Assembly: GCA_038277395.1 (NCBI GenBank) | Contig: CM076193.1 | Span: 150,525,813-150,589,812 of the forward strand | From: Dryocosmus kuriphilus | Taxonomy: Eukaryota > Arthropoda > Insecta > Hymenoptera > Cynipidae | DNA length: 64,000 nucleotides | Reading direction: 5' to 3' | Part shown: positions 1-11,036 of the stretch, in pieces | How the letters are laid out: each line of letters opens with the position of its first letter | Numbering within the stretch: position 1 is the first letter of the stretch | Notes under the pieces: generated by a model | Told to the model about the DNA's origin: nothing | Databases searched by the model: none | The model's input: the letters and a program-made list of their open reading frames with translations, nothing else | Made by a program: the position numbers and the translations under genes

Positions 1-350
1 TATTTGTGGTGGGGAGGGGGGGGGGCTACGAATTTACTGGATAGCTACGAAAATTCGTTCAGCTACGCTCGTCCCCTTTTCCAGGTTTAAGGGGGGGGGG
101 GGGGGGGGGGGGGGGTTCTAAGCATATACTCACTAGTTACGAAAATGCGTTCAGTTACGTTCGTCCCCTTTTCCAGGTTTAAAGAGGGGACGATCGTGAC
201 TGAATACATTTCCGTAAGCAGTCAGTACCCCCCCCCCCCCCCCCCCATACTTACACCTGGAAAAGGGGACGAGCGTAACTGAACGCATTTTCGTAACTAG
301 CCAGTAAATTCGTAGATGTATTTTTATACTAGCTAGAACTTTCCTTTGAA
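1..350. repeat. Foldback-family repeat with G25 and C19 homopolymers
   Basis: Three copies of a segment containing CGTCCCCTTTTCCAGG or its reverse complement lie in mixed orientation. They are separated by a run of 25 G (91-115) and a run of 19 C (228-246). The same motif recurs, diverged, near 49.86-49.91 kb inside the large foldback there, so this block belongs to that family. The homopolymers are likely length-polymorphic or assembly-uncertain. No coding potential is seen. Confidence 0.7.
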
Positions 351-359
351 ACATTTTCA

Positions 360-965
360 CCTATTCGGAACTGCACCCCTCAGAGTTCCGAAAACCCAAA
401 ATCTCTGATTTTCTTGGGTCTCCGTATATTTATGTATTTTGACGTGCTGATTACGAAAATGATAGTGAAAATTTGCGACTAGTGAAAAAACCATAAAACT
501 TATGGTTTTTTGCGTTTATCTCAGCTAATATGCAAAATTTAAAAAAATATCTCAAACAAAAGTTGTAGACCTCGTCGAAATCCATATTTTTTGTTACAAA
601 TATTTTTTCTACGAGTGATAGTTTTCGAGAAAATTAGTGATATATCTCATGAAACCGAAACCAATGGAGATACGATGTAAATCTTTGTACCATTGATTTT
701 CTCGGAAACTTTCATTCATAAAAAAAATGTATGTAACAAAAAATGTGTATTTGAATGAGATCTACAACTCTTCTCTAAAACATTTTTTTAATTTTGCATA
801 TTAGCTGAGTTAAACGCAAAAAACCGTGATTTTTTCGTGGTTTCACCATGAAAATCGACTAGTCGTCAATTTTCACTATCATTTTCGTAATCAGCACGTC
901 AAAATACATAAGTATACGGAGACCCAAGAAAATCAGAAGTTTCCGGTTTTCGGAACTCCACCCTT
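360..965. mobile_element. Foldback (long inverted repeat) element, ~600 bp
   Basis: Left arm from about 375 and right arm ending about 960 are reverse complements: ACGTGCTGATTACGAAAAT versus ATTTTCGTAATCAGCACGT, and GACCCAAGAAAATCAGA versus TCTGATTTTCTTGGGTC. The spacer lies around 620-700. The arms resemble those of the 49.2-50.3 kb foldback (TATTCGGAAC end, TTGCGTTTATCTCAG core), so both are copies of one non-coding family. No transposase is present. Confidence 0.75.
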
Positions 966-1836
966 TTTTAAACATTGTTTGAATTTAAAATAACAATAAT
1001 TCAAGAAATATATCATTATCGTGTTTTAAAGAAATAAATAGTATTTACTATTAATATTATTATAATATTTTATAATTCGTCAAGTTTCCAATGACGGGGA
1101 TTTTTCTTGCCGGCAATTTTCTAACGTCGGGAATTTTATTTTTCGGGATTTTGCAGTCATCCCCTTTAAAAATCCGTTAAATGAAAAATCAAAATATCAC
1201 TCATGTCTGAAAATACAAAATTTTGCAAAATTCCTGATCACTCCTAACAGAAGATTCCTTAAACAATGGTTATTTTCGCTTTATTGTAAAGAATTTATTA
1301 ATTCGAATTTGGAATTTTTATTAAAACCTGCATTCAAATTGCAAGTAATCCAAATATAATCCAAAATATTATTAATTATTTGAATCGCAAAATCTTTTAA
1401 CTTCATTGAATTGTACAAGGATTTGCATAAAACTTTGCGCGGAAGTATCTAATTACCAGACAAGGTGAAAAAAAATTGCATGAGTAATAATCTAGAATAT
1501 AAAAGAAGAAAAACCGGTATCTATACAATTATTCATTTAAGATATGAAGGTTAATGGGTAGTGACGAACATGGATTTAAATTTGTGATAGTATGAACAAC
1601 GAATTAAAGATACGTGCAGAAAATGTCTAAACGGAACTATAAAAATCGTATGCTAACATTTATCTCCTTTATGATAGAAAAAAAGTCTCATATGAACAAA
1701 GAATACACTAGTTTACAGCCAAAATGTACATTCAATGTCACTATACTTTTCTTATGTATTTTGGTCCGCTAAACTCTAAAAGTACATTAAAAAATTTTTT
1801 TACAGATAAATTTTCGAGATATGAATTTTTGAATTT
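966..1836. other. AT-rich stretch without recognisable feature
   Basis: No open frame of note, no inverted repeat and no similarity to the other repeats of the window was seen. A G-containing patch (ATGACGGGGATTTTTCTTG) near 1091-1109 is the only departure from AT-rich sequence. Confidence 0.4.
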
Positions 1837-2130
1837 TTACATTCTCGTCTCAATGAGAAAGTATTAGTTTTATGTGAAAACTGACTTTCGTGGATTTCAG
1901 GAAATCTCGACGTTTCATGACCCCCTGAATCCTAAAAAATAGGTTTTACGTTGGTGTCTGTCTGTCGTTGTCGTCGTTGCCGTTGTTGTTGTCGCAGTCT
2001 GTTAGCACGATAACTTTCGAAGGACTAATCGCATTGGATTGCGCTTTTGCATACGTTTTCAAGACGTAAAAAGTAAGGACGAGTTCGTCAACCAGCGGGT
2101 TTTGAACAATGATTCTGGTTTTATCTATCA
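1837..2130 (+). repeat. R1 module (hairpin - TGTCTG/GTCGTC - GATAACTTTCGAAGG)
   Basis: First copy of an interspersed module, called R1 here. The order is: a TTACATTCTC hairpin, CTTTCG(C/T)GGATTTCA, a TGTCTGTCTG and GTCGTC microsatellite, GATAACTTTCGAAGGACTAA, and GGTTTTATC(C/T)ATCA. Other copies in the window have the same order. The reverse strand has a short open frame (MIDKTRIIVQNPLVDELVL...) that is shared by other copies; see findings. I do not recognise the family, though it resembles the microsatellite-bearing repeats common in insect genomes. Confidence 0.8.
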
Positions 2131-2440
2131 TAAATTCTTTCTAAATAACAAAAATTCAAATTTCCCGCCAAAATATGCAAGATACGAAAAAAATCATAAA
2201 AAAACAAAGTTGTTCAGCTCAAAAATATCTACATACTTACTCCCTACCATTTTCTCGAAAAGACGCATGGTTTTCAAGTTATTTGTGAAATATGTTAATT
2301 CATATGAAAAAATCCACTTTTCCGCAAAAGTATGCGAGATACGAGAAAATATCAAGACGTAGAGTTATTCACCTTTCGAAGACCTACAAATTCTCTTAAA
2401 ACCATTTTTTGATACAACCCATACTTTATTCATTAAACAT
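2131..2440 (+). repeat. ~150-bp tandem units (T150), plus orientation
   Basis: About two degraded units of the T150 repeat. Diagnostic words are AAAGTTGTTC, ATCTACA, AAATTTCCCGCCAAA and GCAAGATACG. T150 units always lie next to R1 modules or GC hairpin blocks in this window. Confidence 0.7.
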
Positions 2441-2504
2441 ATAATACTGTTCTTTTAATTAAAAAATGCATTAATATAGTCAATAAAAACTTATTAAAAG
2501 TTAT

Positions 2505-2560
2505 TGAAAAATCTGCCCGCTACTCAGGCGCATTCTCATCACGTTTCTCGTGCTCACCAA
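2505..2560 (+). repeat. Diverged fragment of the GC hairpin block
   Basis: AATCTGCCCGCTACTCAGGC followed by GCATTCTCATCACGTTTCTC matches the start of the GC hairpin block (CTGCCCGC...CATTCTCATC), but stem pairing is lost. An inverted copy of the same degraded variant lies at about 32955-33010. Confidence 0.6.
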
Positions 2561-2633
2561 TCAATGAAATTATAGCTAAAACGTAAATTTCTTCATTTTT
2601 TACATAGTGTGGCTGAAAAATGCAATTTTTTTT

Positions 2634-3370
2634 TACATTCTCATCAGAGAAGGTATTAGATTTATGTAAAATTTGACTTTCGCGGATTTCATGAAATCTT
2701 CACGTTTTGAGACCCCCTGAGTCAGAAAAAACCCTTTTTACGACCGTGTCTGTCTGTCTGTTGTCGTCGTCAAAACGGTATTCACAAAATCAAACAATCC
2801 ATTTTGCGGCTAAAATATAAGAGATACAAAAAAATGTTGGAAAGTAAAATTGTTCATCTTAAAAAAATCTACAAATCTTATCTTAACCGTTTTTTGATGA
2901 CATCAACGGTTTTTGTTTTAATCAAGAAAACGCTATTAAAATTTAAAAATTCTGGTTTCCCGCCAAAATATTCAAGATAAAAAAAGTGGTAAACAACAAA
3001 GTTGTTTGATTAAAAAATATCTACAAATTTTGTTTCAACTATTTTTTGACAAAATGCACGGTTTTGGTCTTAATGACAAAACGTTATTAAAAATCAAAGA
3101 TTTTAAATTTCCCGCCAAACCATGCAAGATACGGAAAAATTATAATAAACAAAGTTGTTCGCCTCAAAAAGATCTACAAATCGTCGTTGTCGTCGTTGTC
3201 GACGTCGTTGTCGCTGTAGTCTGTTAGCACGATAACCTTCGAAGGACTAATCGGATTGGATTGCACTTTGGCATACTTCTTTAGGGCGTAAAAATTAAGG
3301 ACGGGTTCGCTAACCAGCGGTTTTTGACCAACGGTTATGGTTTTATGCATCAAATACTGTTTTCGCAAAA
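2634..3370 (+). repeat. Two truncated R1 modules with T150 units between
   Basis: R1 start at 2634-2785 runs into the GTCGTC tract and then jumps directly into T150 sequence (about 2786-3180). A second R1 piece (3181-3370) begins inside the GTCGTC tract and runs to GGTTTTATGCATCA. Both junctions sit at the GTCGTC/T150 boundary, which suggests unequal recombination within the composite. No coding function. Confidence 0.7.
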
Positions 3371-3960
3371 TGAAAAAATCCATTTTCCGGCTAAACTATG
3401 AGAGATACAAAAAAAATGTACGAAAATAAAATTATTCAACACAAAAAAATCTACAAATTTTGTCCTAACCATTCTTTGATAAAATGAACGGTTTTTGTTT
3501 TAATCAAGAACACGCTATTAAAATTAAGAAACTCTGGTTTCCTGCCAAAATGTTCAAGATAAAAAAAAATTGTGTAAAAGAAAGCTGTTTGATTTAAAAA
3601 TATCTACAAATTTTGTTCCAACCATTTTTTGATAAAATGCACGGTTTTTGTTTTAATCGATAAAATGTTATTAAAAATCAAAAATTTCAAATTTCCCGAC
3701 ATACTATACAAGATACGGAAAAATGATAATAAAAAAATTTGTTCAGCTTAAAAAGATCTACAAATTTTCTCTCTATCATTTTTTTGAACAGATGCGCAGT
3801 TTTTGAGTTATTCGTGAAATATATTATGAAATATTCAAAAAACCACTTTTCAGCAAAACTATGCAATATATGAGAAAATATAAACAGGCAGAATTGTTCA
3901 CGTTGAAAAGAGCTACAAAATTTATTCATAAAGTTCATTGTTTTACTTTTAAGAATCGAA
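3371..3960 (+). repeat. T150 tandem array, about four units
   Basis: Repeated words ATCTACAAATTTTGT, ATAAAATGCACGGTTTTTGT and TTTCCCG(C/A)CA recur at about 150-bp spacing. The array ends with a terminal spacer (ATCGAAATCC(A/T)GTATTGTGA) that precedes the GC hairpin block in several other copies. Confidence 0.8.
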
Positions 3961-4032
3961 ATCCAGTATTGTGAAAATTTGGAAAATCACAAAAAAAACT
4001 TTACCAGTCTACAATGTGTTTTAAAAAAATTT

Positions 4033-4137
4033 AATTATCGAGCGCGAAGCGCGAGGGCCAGTAGACGCGCGCCGTGGGCGCGCTCATTCTTCGCGCGAAG
4101 CGCGCGATGAAAATGTGCCCGCTAAACGGGCAGATTT
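4033..4137 (-). repeat. GC-rich multi-hairpin block (GCH), reverse orientation
   Basis: Consecutive palindromes: GAGCGCGAAGCGCGAG, GCGCGCCGTGGGCGCGC, CGCGCGAAGCGCGCG and TGCCCGCTAAACGGGCA. Compared with other copies the loops differ (CTAAACG here, TTCG elsewhere) while the stems are kept. It lies between a T150 array and a shared non-coding segment. Function unknown. Confidence 0.85.
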
Positions 4138-4149
4138 TTTTTTTTGTTT

Positions 4150-4600
4150 TTTTCGGATGTAGTTTGACATGTTAGGCCATATCTCGAGTTAAAAATGTCC
4201 GATTGAGTCCTACAGGATGCCAAATTAAAGGTAATCAAATCCGTAACAATCGCTTCTAACATTGTTTTCCAATCGGTTTAGTATTTTAAGTGTTCGAGCC
4301 CAAAATATATGAGAAACGTCGATTTTTTGGTTCGAAATAAAAATCTAAAATTCACTCTATCGCCATAAAAGATGAAAAATATCAAATTATGTCCAGTTTC
4401 TTATTGTTTGCATATAAAATACACTTTGAGCAAGAAAACAAGGTATTGATAAAGTAAATCTATGGATAAATACCGGAGTTGTGAGGAATTGAGTGATGGT
4501 ACCAAAATTCAAATTTTACTCTCTTTTGTATTTTTCCCCTATTTAAAGCTATTACTTTTATGTTATTTAATTCAAATAATTCACAATGTAATTCGAGAAT
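4150..4600 (-). repeat. Left arm of a dispersed inverted pair with 8570-9015
   Basis: Reverse complement of 8570-9015. Shared words include GACATGTTAGG/CCTAACATGT, CGATTTTTTGG, GTCCAGTTTCTTATTGTTT and AAATACCGGAGTT. The two arms enclose a satellite, a LINE fragment and a mariner remnant. Whether this is one foldback element filled by insertions or two independent insertions cannot be decided. Confidence 0.7.
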
Positions 4601-4689
4601 GGATTTTTTCACAGATTTCATATAATTTCCAAGGTTTTTCTTATTCAAAATTCAAATTTGAAATGTTGATTTCACGCAGCTCACAAAGG

Positions 4690-5340
4690 GATAACACCCC
4701 ACATCAAACTCTAAACATTAGAAAATTTATTACAAATACCCTAATATCGAGACATAAAATTTTCTTGTTTTAGGCGGTTCGATTTAATGTCCAAAAATTA
4801 CCAAAAAAGTTTGATCTCCCTACCACTTCAGCATCACACCCTAAGTAAACCCTTAGCATTAGAAAATTTACTAAAAATACGATAACTTCAAGACCTAAAA
4901 TTTTATTGCTTGAAATAGTTCCATTTGATGTCCAAATATTTATTAAAAAGTTTGATACACCTACCACTTTAGCATCACATCCCAAATCAACCCCTAAACA
5001 TTAGAAAATTCATTAAAAACAGCCTAACTTCGAGACCTAAAATTGTATTGTTTTAAACGGTTCTACTTGATGTTCGAAGATTCCAAAAAAGTTTTATCTC
5101 CTTGTCACTTAAGCATCACATCCCAAATCAACCGTTAAACATTAAAAAATGTATTAAAAATATCCTAACTTCGAGACCTACAATTTTATGACTAAATGGT
5201 TCCATTTGATGTCTAAAAATGCCAGAAAAAGTTGTATCTCCTTATTATTTTAGGACCCACACCCCAAGTAAACCCCTATACATTAAAAAATTTATTTAAA
5301 ATACCCTAATTTCGAGACCTAAAGTTTTATTATTGGAAAG
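4690..5340 (+). repeat. ~142-bp satellite, about 4.5 units
   Basis: Units recur with a period of about 140-145 bp. Each carries CATTAGAAAATTTATTA, TTCGAGACCTAAAATTTTAT, GTTCCATTTGATGTCC and AGTTTGATCTCCCTACCAC. The last unit is cut by the start of the LINE fragment. Confidence 0.85.
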
Positions 5341-5451
5341 TTTTATTGTGTGGAAGGAAGGCGTGGTGGTGCCGATAGTGAAAAAGAGTAATGGTGAAGA
5401 GGTGAAAGACTATATGGGAATAACGCTGATGCCAACGTTGTATAAGATATA

Positions 5452-6162
5452 CAGGGTGTTTTTTTTAACTTGACAAATCGAAATATCTCAAAAAATACGC
5501 ATCCTACGAAAAAAATGTTCTTAATAAAAACTTTTTATTTTCGAGGGGGAAAAGCGGTTTTGCAAAAATTTACCCCACCCCACCCCCTAAGGGGGCAGGG
5601 GTGGGGGTAACTTCGTAATTTCAAATGGGAACCCCAATTTTTTATCACAGATTCAAATTCTCATTTATGAAATACGTAAGTTTTGTTTGAAATTTTTTTT
5701 TCGATTCGCGATAGATGGCGCTGCAATTGCAAAAAATGTAATTGTTGAGTGTTTCAAGGATAACGCTTCCAAACAGAAGGTAAATGAGACGTGTTGAATG
5801 ATCTTCCTTAGATTCAACACGTCTCATTTACCTTTTGTTTGGAAGCGTTATCCTTGAAACACTCAACAATTACATTTTTTGCAATTACAGCGCCATCTAT
5901 CGCGAATCGAAAACAAAATTTCAAACAAAACTTACGCATTTCATAAATGAGAATCTGAATCTGCTGTGATAAAAAATTGGGGCTCCCATTTGAAATTACG
6001 AAGTTACCCCCACCCCTGCCCCCTTAGGGGATGGGGTGGGGTAAATTTTTGCAAAACCGCTTTTCCCCCTCGAAAATAAAAAGTTTTTATTAAAAACATT
6101 TTTTTCGTAGGATGCGTATTTTTTGAGATATTTCGATTTGTTAAGTTAAAAAAAACACCCTG
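5452..6162. mobile_element. 711-bp foldback MITE with TA target duplication
   Basis: Ends read TA-CAGGGTGTTTT…AAAACACCCTG-TA, with TA at 5450-5451 and 6163-6164. The whole element is one hairpin of two ~340-bp arms centred near 5807, including mirrored CCCCACCCC and GGGGTGGGG tracts. Deleting it restores a continuous LINE reading frame. The TA duplication and CAGGG-type ends fit non-autonomous Tc1/mariner-like elements. No ORF of its own is credible. Confidence 0.9.
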
Positions 6163-6164
6163 TA

Positions 6165-7655
6165 TGTAACTATTCTAGCAGATAGGCTGAAGAAAGAAGT
6201 TGAAGAAAAAAAGATAGTACCACCAAATCAAACAGGGTTTAGGAAAGAAATGGGAGTGATGGATAACATATATGTTTTAAATTATCTGGTAAATAGAAGA
6301 ATAGAAAGAGAGAAAAGGAGAATGATAGCAATGTTTGTAGACTTAAAAGCGGCATTTGATTCCTTGGACAGAGAGGAGGTAGAAAAAATTATGGTAAAAA
6401 AAGGCATAAGAGAGGGTTTGGTAAGGAGGGTATCGGAAATTTTTAGGAAGACAAAAAGCAAGGTAAGGGTAGCGGATCGAGTAGGGGAAAGTTTCTGGTT
6501 AGCGAGAGGAGTTAGACAAGGTTGTCCTTTGAGCCCGTTCTTATTCAACATCTTGATAGGAGGCTTGGAAGAGGAAATGAAGAGAAAAGACTGGGGAGGA
6601 GTTAAGAGAGGAGGTGGCAAAATTCATACTCTGGCGTACGCAGATGATATAGTAATTATGCCGGAAAATGAGGAGGGTATGGCGGGCCTAATTACAGGAT
6701 TGGAGAAATATTTAGACGGGAAAAAATTGGTAATAAATGTGGAAAAGACGAAGATAATGAGTTTTAGAAAAGGAGTGGTTAGAAAAAAAGAGTGGACGGC
6801 AAGATGGAAAGGAGTAAAGATAGAGGAACTAAAAGAATTTAAATACTTGGGTTATATTCTACAAGTCAATGGGGATCACAGAGCGCACATAAGAGAAAGG
6901 ATAAAAAAGGCAGCAGGAGTAATGAGGCAGATTTGGGGAATCGGAAAAAGAAGGTTTAAAAAAGACTGGAGAAGGAGAATATGGTTGTTTGATACGCTGG
7001 TGTGGCCGGTGTTAAGCTACGGAGCAGAGATATGGGGTTGAAAGAAAGAGAAGATATTGAGAGGATACAAGAAAGGTGTATAAAATAGATATTGGGAGTA
7101 GACTGGAGGACACTAGGGTATATGGTGAGAGAAGAAGCACAAAGAGATAAATTGAGTACTAGAGCGGGAAAGAGTGCGCTGAAGTTTGAAGTGAAGTTAA
7201 AAGAGAGAAGGGGAGGAGAGTTAACGACGGAATGCTTAAGAGAGATAGATGAAAGAAGGGGAAGGGTGATAGAATTAACGAGGTGGGAAGTGGAAAGAAA
7301 AGGATTATTAGAAGATAGAGGTATTGGAGATGGACAGGAAATAAAGTTTGAGGAATTGGATAAAAAAGACAGGCAGAAACAACTGAATGAAAGATGGGGG
7401 TCGATTGAGGAATCAAAATACAATAAGTGGTATAAGGTGATAAAGAAGGAAGGACTACCAAAGTATTTGGAAAAGGGATGGGAAGAGAGGAGATGGACGA
7501 GAATAGCTAGATTTAGGTTGGGAAACGAGGTAAGGGACGGGAGATATTGGGAAGAAGAGGAGAATAGAAAGTGCAGAATATGTCAGTGGGAAGAGGAAAC
7601 GTGGGAGCATGTTTTGTATGGATGCAAAAGTGGGATGGAAGAGAAAGGAAGCTGA
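6165..7655 (+). pseudogene. LINE ORF2 remnant: reverse transcriptase and C-terminal zinc knuckle
   Basis: Reverse transcriptase copies LINE RNA into DNA at the integration site. Visible motifs are QTGFRK, FVDLKAAFDSL (first catalytic Asp), RQGCPLSPFLFN and the LAYADDIVIM box with its two catalytic Asp at about 6640. The frame is open from 6165 to AEIWG at 7041. A one-base deletion there shifts the frame, and a TAG at about 7085-7087 stands where the related copy reads Trp. The frame then runs from 7092 to 7655 and ends with a C-x2-C-x8-H-x4-C knuckle (CRICQWEEETWEHVLYGC), typical of the C terminus of many LINE ORF2 proteins. Truncated at its N terminus. Confidence 0.85.
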
Positions 7656-7965
7656 CAAGAGAATGTGGAAGAGATATTAGGGGAAGAAGGTTTGGGGGAA
7701 GAATGGATGAAGAGTTTAGAGGGTGCTAGAGAAATGAGTATGAGTGGAGTGAAAGAGTAAGTGTGAGTAGAGTAAAAGTGTTAAAGAATAAGTGTGAGTG
7801 GAGTAAAAAAGTAAAAGACTTAGTTTGAAAGGAGTGAAATAGTGGAGTGAAATAGTCAGAAACAGTAAATAGATTGAAAGTGAAAAAACGGAAATGGAAA
7901 GCACATAGAAGCTTTAAGAATATAGAAATGATAGTAATTGTATAATAAAAATTGTGTAAAATCTT

Positions 7966-8559
7966 TCTGCTAGGTTGTGAGCAATTTCGGAATGAATTTC
8001 GCACACACGCGAGTCAATCCCAAAATCTTGTTCAAAATTTTCCAGACAGTACTTTTCGATATTCCGAGATCATTTTCTACACTACGAACAGTCAATCGAC
8101 GATCACCTTTAATCGCAAGTTGCACACGGTCGATATTTTCCGGTATTGTTCTTAGCAGAGATCGACCAGAACGAGCGTCACTGTCAATAGATGTGCGGCC
8201 ATTTTTATACCGCCTTTACTACTCCTTTATCTGTATTGTGCCCATACTTTTGTCCCCAAAGGCCTTCTGTACCATTTCAATATTCTCCTTAAAACTCTTG
8301 CCGAGGTGGAAACAAAACTTGATGCAAATTCGTTGATCGCTTCTTTCTATCATTTTCAACAGTACACAAATGCGACGAAAGGAAAAAGCACGTTGGACAT
8401 AAACACACGCTGTACGCGATCCAAGGCGTCCGGCCGGTAAATTGGGCATTCAGGGAGTTCGTGAGGGACTACTGGTTACGCTCATACCCCGCAGAGGTCA
8501 CTGGAGCGCTCTGGCGCGAAGATATGAACGCAGGTCGGATATATTTCGTACACACCTTG
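7966..8559 (-). pseudogene. mariner transposase remnant (N-terminal helix-turn-helix region)
   Basis: Mariner transposases bind their TIRs and cut and paste the element at TA. On the minus strand the terminus is TA-CAAGGTGTGTACGAAATAT at 8559. A leader follows, then a coding segment from about 8351 (MIERSDQRICIKFCFHLGKS…QKAFGDKSMG) with mariner-type DNA-binding similarity. Two consecutive stops (TAG TAA) follow IQIKE. The frame continues with YKNGRTSIDSDARSGRS, GDRRLTVRSVENDLGISKST and KFIPKLLT, then a stop near 7976. The catalytic D,D domain is absent. Truncated at its 3' side, next to the LINE tail. Dead. Confidence 0.85.
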
Positions 8560-8569
8560 TATATCTAAT

Positions 8570-9015
8570 ACTTGAATTCAATAATAAAAATGAAGGAAAT
8601 GAATTAGTAAACGTTTTCTATATATAAATAGGGGAACAATATAAAAGCAGAGTAAAATGCGAATTTCGATACCTTCACTCAGTTGCTCATAACTCCGGTA
8701 TTTATAAATAGATTTGCTTCATTAAAACCTTTGTTTTATTTTTAAAAGTGCGATCTATGTGTAAACAATAAGAAACTGGACATAATTTGACGTTTTCTAT
8801 TTTTGCATGGCGATTGAGTGGATATTTTGTTTTTATTTTGACCCAAAAAATCGACGTTTCTCGTATATTTTGGGCCATAACACTTAAAATACTAAATCGA
8901 TTGGAAAGCAATGTGCAAAGCGAATGTTGGATATTTGATTACCTTTAATTTGACATCTTGTGTGACTCAGTTGGACGTTTCTAACTCGAGGTATGTCCTA
9001 ACATGTGAAGCTACC
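8570..9015 (+). repeat. Right arm of the inverted pair with 4150-4600
   Basis: Mirror of 4150-4600 (see there). The mariner inserted at its outer edge, just after ATACTTGAATTC on the reverse strand. No ORF. Confidence 0.7.
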
Positions 9016-9480
9016 TCTAAAAAAAAAGGGAAAAAAGATTCAAAAATTCATGTCTCGAAAACCTAACCATAACACTTTTTTCAATGTTATTTTCAAGTTT
9101 AGCGAGCCAGAGTACATAGGAAAAATGTAGTGGCAAAAAAAAAACTAAAAGTATTTCACTATTAGGCAAAGTGGGACAGAAACCCGGAAAAAATATCCAA
9201 AATTCAAAATTTCCAAAAAATGAATCCAGTATTTCTTCGGTGTCTAGAAGGACTAACGTAGCTAGTAATAAAGTTTTGTATTGATTTATCAAATAGTCTT
9301 CGAGAAATCGTGCTTTAATTTCCAACAATTTTAACAATTTTTTAGTAATCCATTAATCAAATATTTCATGAATTAGAGAATATTTCGGTGGATAATATAA
9401 AATTGTCACTTTTTCAGTATTAAGTAACATGTTTTTGGAGAAAAAAACTTATTCTTAAATTTTTTTTTGTGTGTGAGAAT
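9016..9480. other. Non-coding stretch, nothing recognised
   Basis: AT-rich. No motif, ORF of note or repeat shared with the rest of the window was found. Confidence 0.35.
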
Positions 9481-9765
9481 ATAAATCATTGTATTCTTAC
9501 ATTTCTGGAGAAAATGAAATTACATCTACAGACACTATCCTGTTCTGATTTTCTATAGTTTAAAGCTACATATTCCAAATATTCCATAAAAAAGTTAAAG
9601 CTCGAAACGAACAAATCAATAAGGTGACCAAAATTTGTAAAATCAATTATCCAATTTGTATAAAACTCATCTTCCAAGGTTATTTAGAGTCACAGGTTCC
9701 TAACATTTAGTCAAAAAGTTAAAATTTGAAAAGAAGAATCCAATATGGCGACCAAATGTATTTTT
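9480..9765 (+). repeat. Satellite A (~120 bp), two units
   Basis: Contains ATCCAATATGGCGACCAAA, AATTTGTATAAAACTCAT and GAGTCACAGGTTCCTAA. These are the diagnostic words of the array at 11720-12414 and 15881-16440. Confidence 0.7.
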
Positions 9766-9772
9766 TTTTAAT

Positions 9773-10022
9773 CTTCCCGCTTCGCGGGCACATTTTCATC
9801 GCGCGCTTCACGCGAAGTATGAGCGCGCCTAAGGCGCGCGTCTTTTGGTACACGCGCTTCGCGCTCGATAGGTTATTTACCTCGCGCTACGCTCTCGGTG
9901 TTTATCGATCGCATAAACATTTAAATTAAAAATAACAAAAGAAATTATTTTACTTAAGGCTCTAACGCCCTTAAGGAATACATTCTCATTATGACACTCG
10001 CGCTTCGCGATTGATAATTACA
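9773..10022 (+). repeat. GC-rich multi-hairpin block (GCH), long form
   Basis: Long version of the GCH block. Palindromes in order: CCCGCTTCGCGGG, CGCGCGCTTCACGCG, GCGCGCCTAAGGCGCGC, GCGCTTCGCGCTCG, CGCGCTACGCTCTCG, ACTTAAGG…CCTTAAGG and CGCGCTTCGCG. The TAAA-rich spacer between them is shared with 33858-34110 and 61489-61735. No ORF. Confidence 0.85.
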
Positions 10023-10034
10023 TTTTTTTTAAAC

Positions 10035-10370
10035 ATTTTTTACATTCTCATCAGAGAAAGTATTAGATTTATGTAAAATTTGACTTTCGCGGATTTCATG
10101 AAATCTCCACGTTTTGAGACCCTCTGAGCCAGAAAAAACGGTTTTTACGACGGTGTCTATCTGTCTGTTGTCGTCGTCGTTGTCGTTGTTGCTGTCGTCG
10201 TCGTTGTTGCCGTTGGCGTTGTCGTCGTCTGTGGTCGCGATAACTTTCGAAGGACTAATTGGATTGGAGTGCGCTTTGGTACACTTCTTTGAGGGGTAAA
10301 AAGAAAAGACGAGTTCGTTAACCAGCGGTTTTTGAACAACAGTTATGGTTTTATCCATCAAAAATGGTTT
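10035..10370 (+). repeat. R1 module, complete
   Basis: Carries all R1 parts from the TTACATTCTCATCAGAGAA hairpin through a long GTCGTCGTTGTCG tract to GGTTTTATCCATCA. The reverse strand holds the longest version of the shared short frame (120 codons), which spans the microsatellite as Asn/Asp-rich sequence. Confidence 0.8.
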
Positions 10371-10990
10371 ACACAAAATCAAAAAATCCATTTTCCCACT
10401 AAACTATAAGAGATACAAAAAAAAATGTAAGAGAGTAAAATTGTTCATCTTAAAAAAATCTACAAATTTTGTCAAAACCATTTTTTGATAAAATAAACGG
10501 CTTTTTATTAATGAAGAAAACGCTACTAAAATAAAAAAATTCTGGTTTCCCGCCAAAATATTCAAGACACAAAAAAATGGTAAGAAACAAAGTTGTTCAA
10601 TTTGAAAATATCTACAAATTTTGTTTTAACCATTTTTTGATAAAATGCACGGTTTTTGTTTTAATCGATAAAGCGTTATTAAAAATCAAAAATTCCAAAT
10701 TTCCTGCCAAACTATGCAAGATACGGAAAAATGATAATAAACAAAGTTGTTCGCCTTAAAAGTTCTACAAATTTGCTCTCCATCATTTTTTTTTTATCAG
10801 ACGCGTAGTTTTTGAGTTATTCGTGAAATATGTTATGAAATATAAAGGAAACCACCTTTCAGCAAAACTATGCAAGATATGAGAAAATATTAACAAGCAG
10901 AATTGTTCACCTTGGAAAGAGCTACAAAATTTATTTATAAGACTCATCGTTTTACTTTTAAGCATCGAAATCCTGTATTGTGAAAATTTG
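10371..10990 (+). repeat. T150 tandem array, about four units
   Basis: T150 words recur at ~150 bp, followed by the ATCGAAATCCTGTATTGTGA spacer before the next GCH block. Confidence 0.8.
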
Positions 10991-11036
10991 GAAAATCACG
11001 AAAAAATTTACCAATCTACAATGTCTTTTAAAAAAA

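Larger units (their letters stand above)
5342..7945 (+). mobile_element. LINE fragment (APE-type non-LTR retrotransposon), 5' truncated, split by a MITE
   Basis: The reading frame starts inside the reverse transcriptase (…VVVPIVKKSNGEEVKDY…) at about 5345. It is interrupted exactly at a TA by the 711-bp foldback at 5452-6162 and resumes at about 6165 with …ADRLKKEVEEKK…QTGFRK. A purine-rich 3' segment follows the ORF to about 7945. No endonuclease is left. It is the same family as the copy at 12427-15868, judged by shared strings (YVLNYLVNR, RQGCPLSP, LAYADDIV). No target duplication could be delimited. Dead copy. Confidence 0.85.

Noticed and set aside
6282..6620. Minus-strand frames opposite the LINE ORFs (also 6956-7461, 12652-13131)
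   Set aside because: They are shadows of purine-rich LINE coding strands.
8219..8449. Intact mariner transposase
   Set aside because: Only the DNA-binding part is present, with two consecutive stops and no D,D catalytic region.
9773..10022. Bacterial (endosymbiont) origin of the GC hairpin block
   Set aside because: The palindromes recall bacterial repeat elements, but the copies are embedded in host-type repeats at many sites with no bacterial genes.
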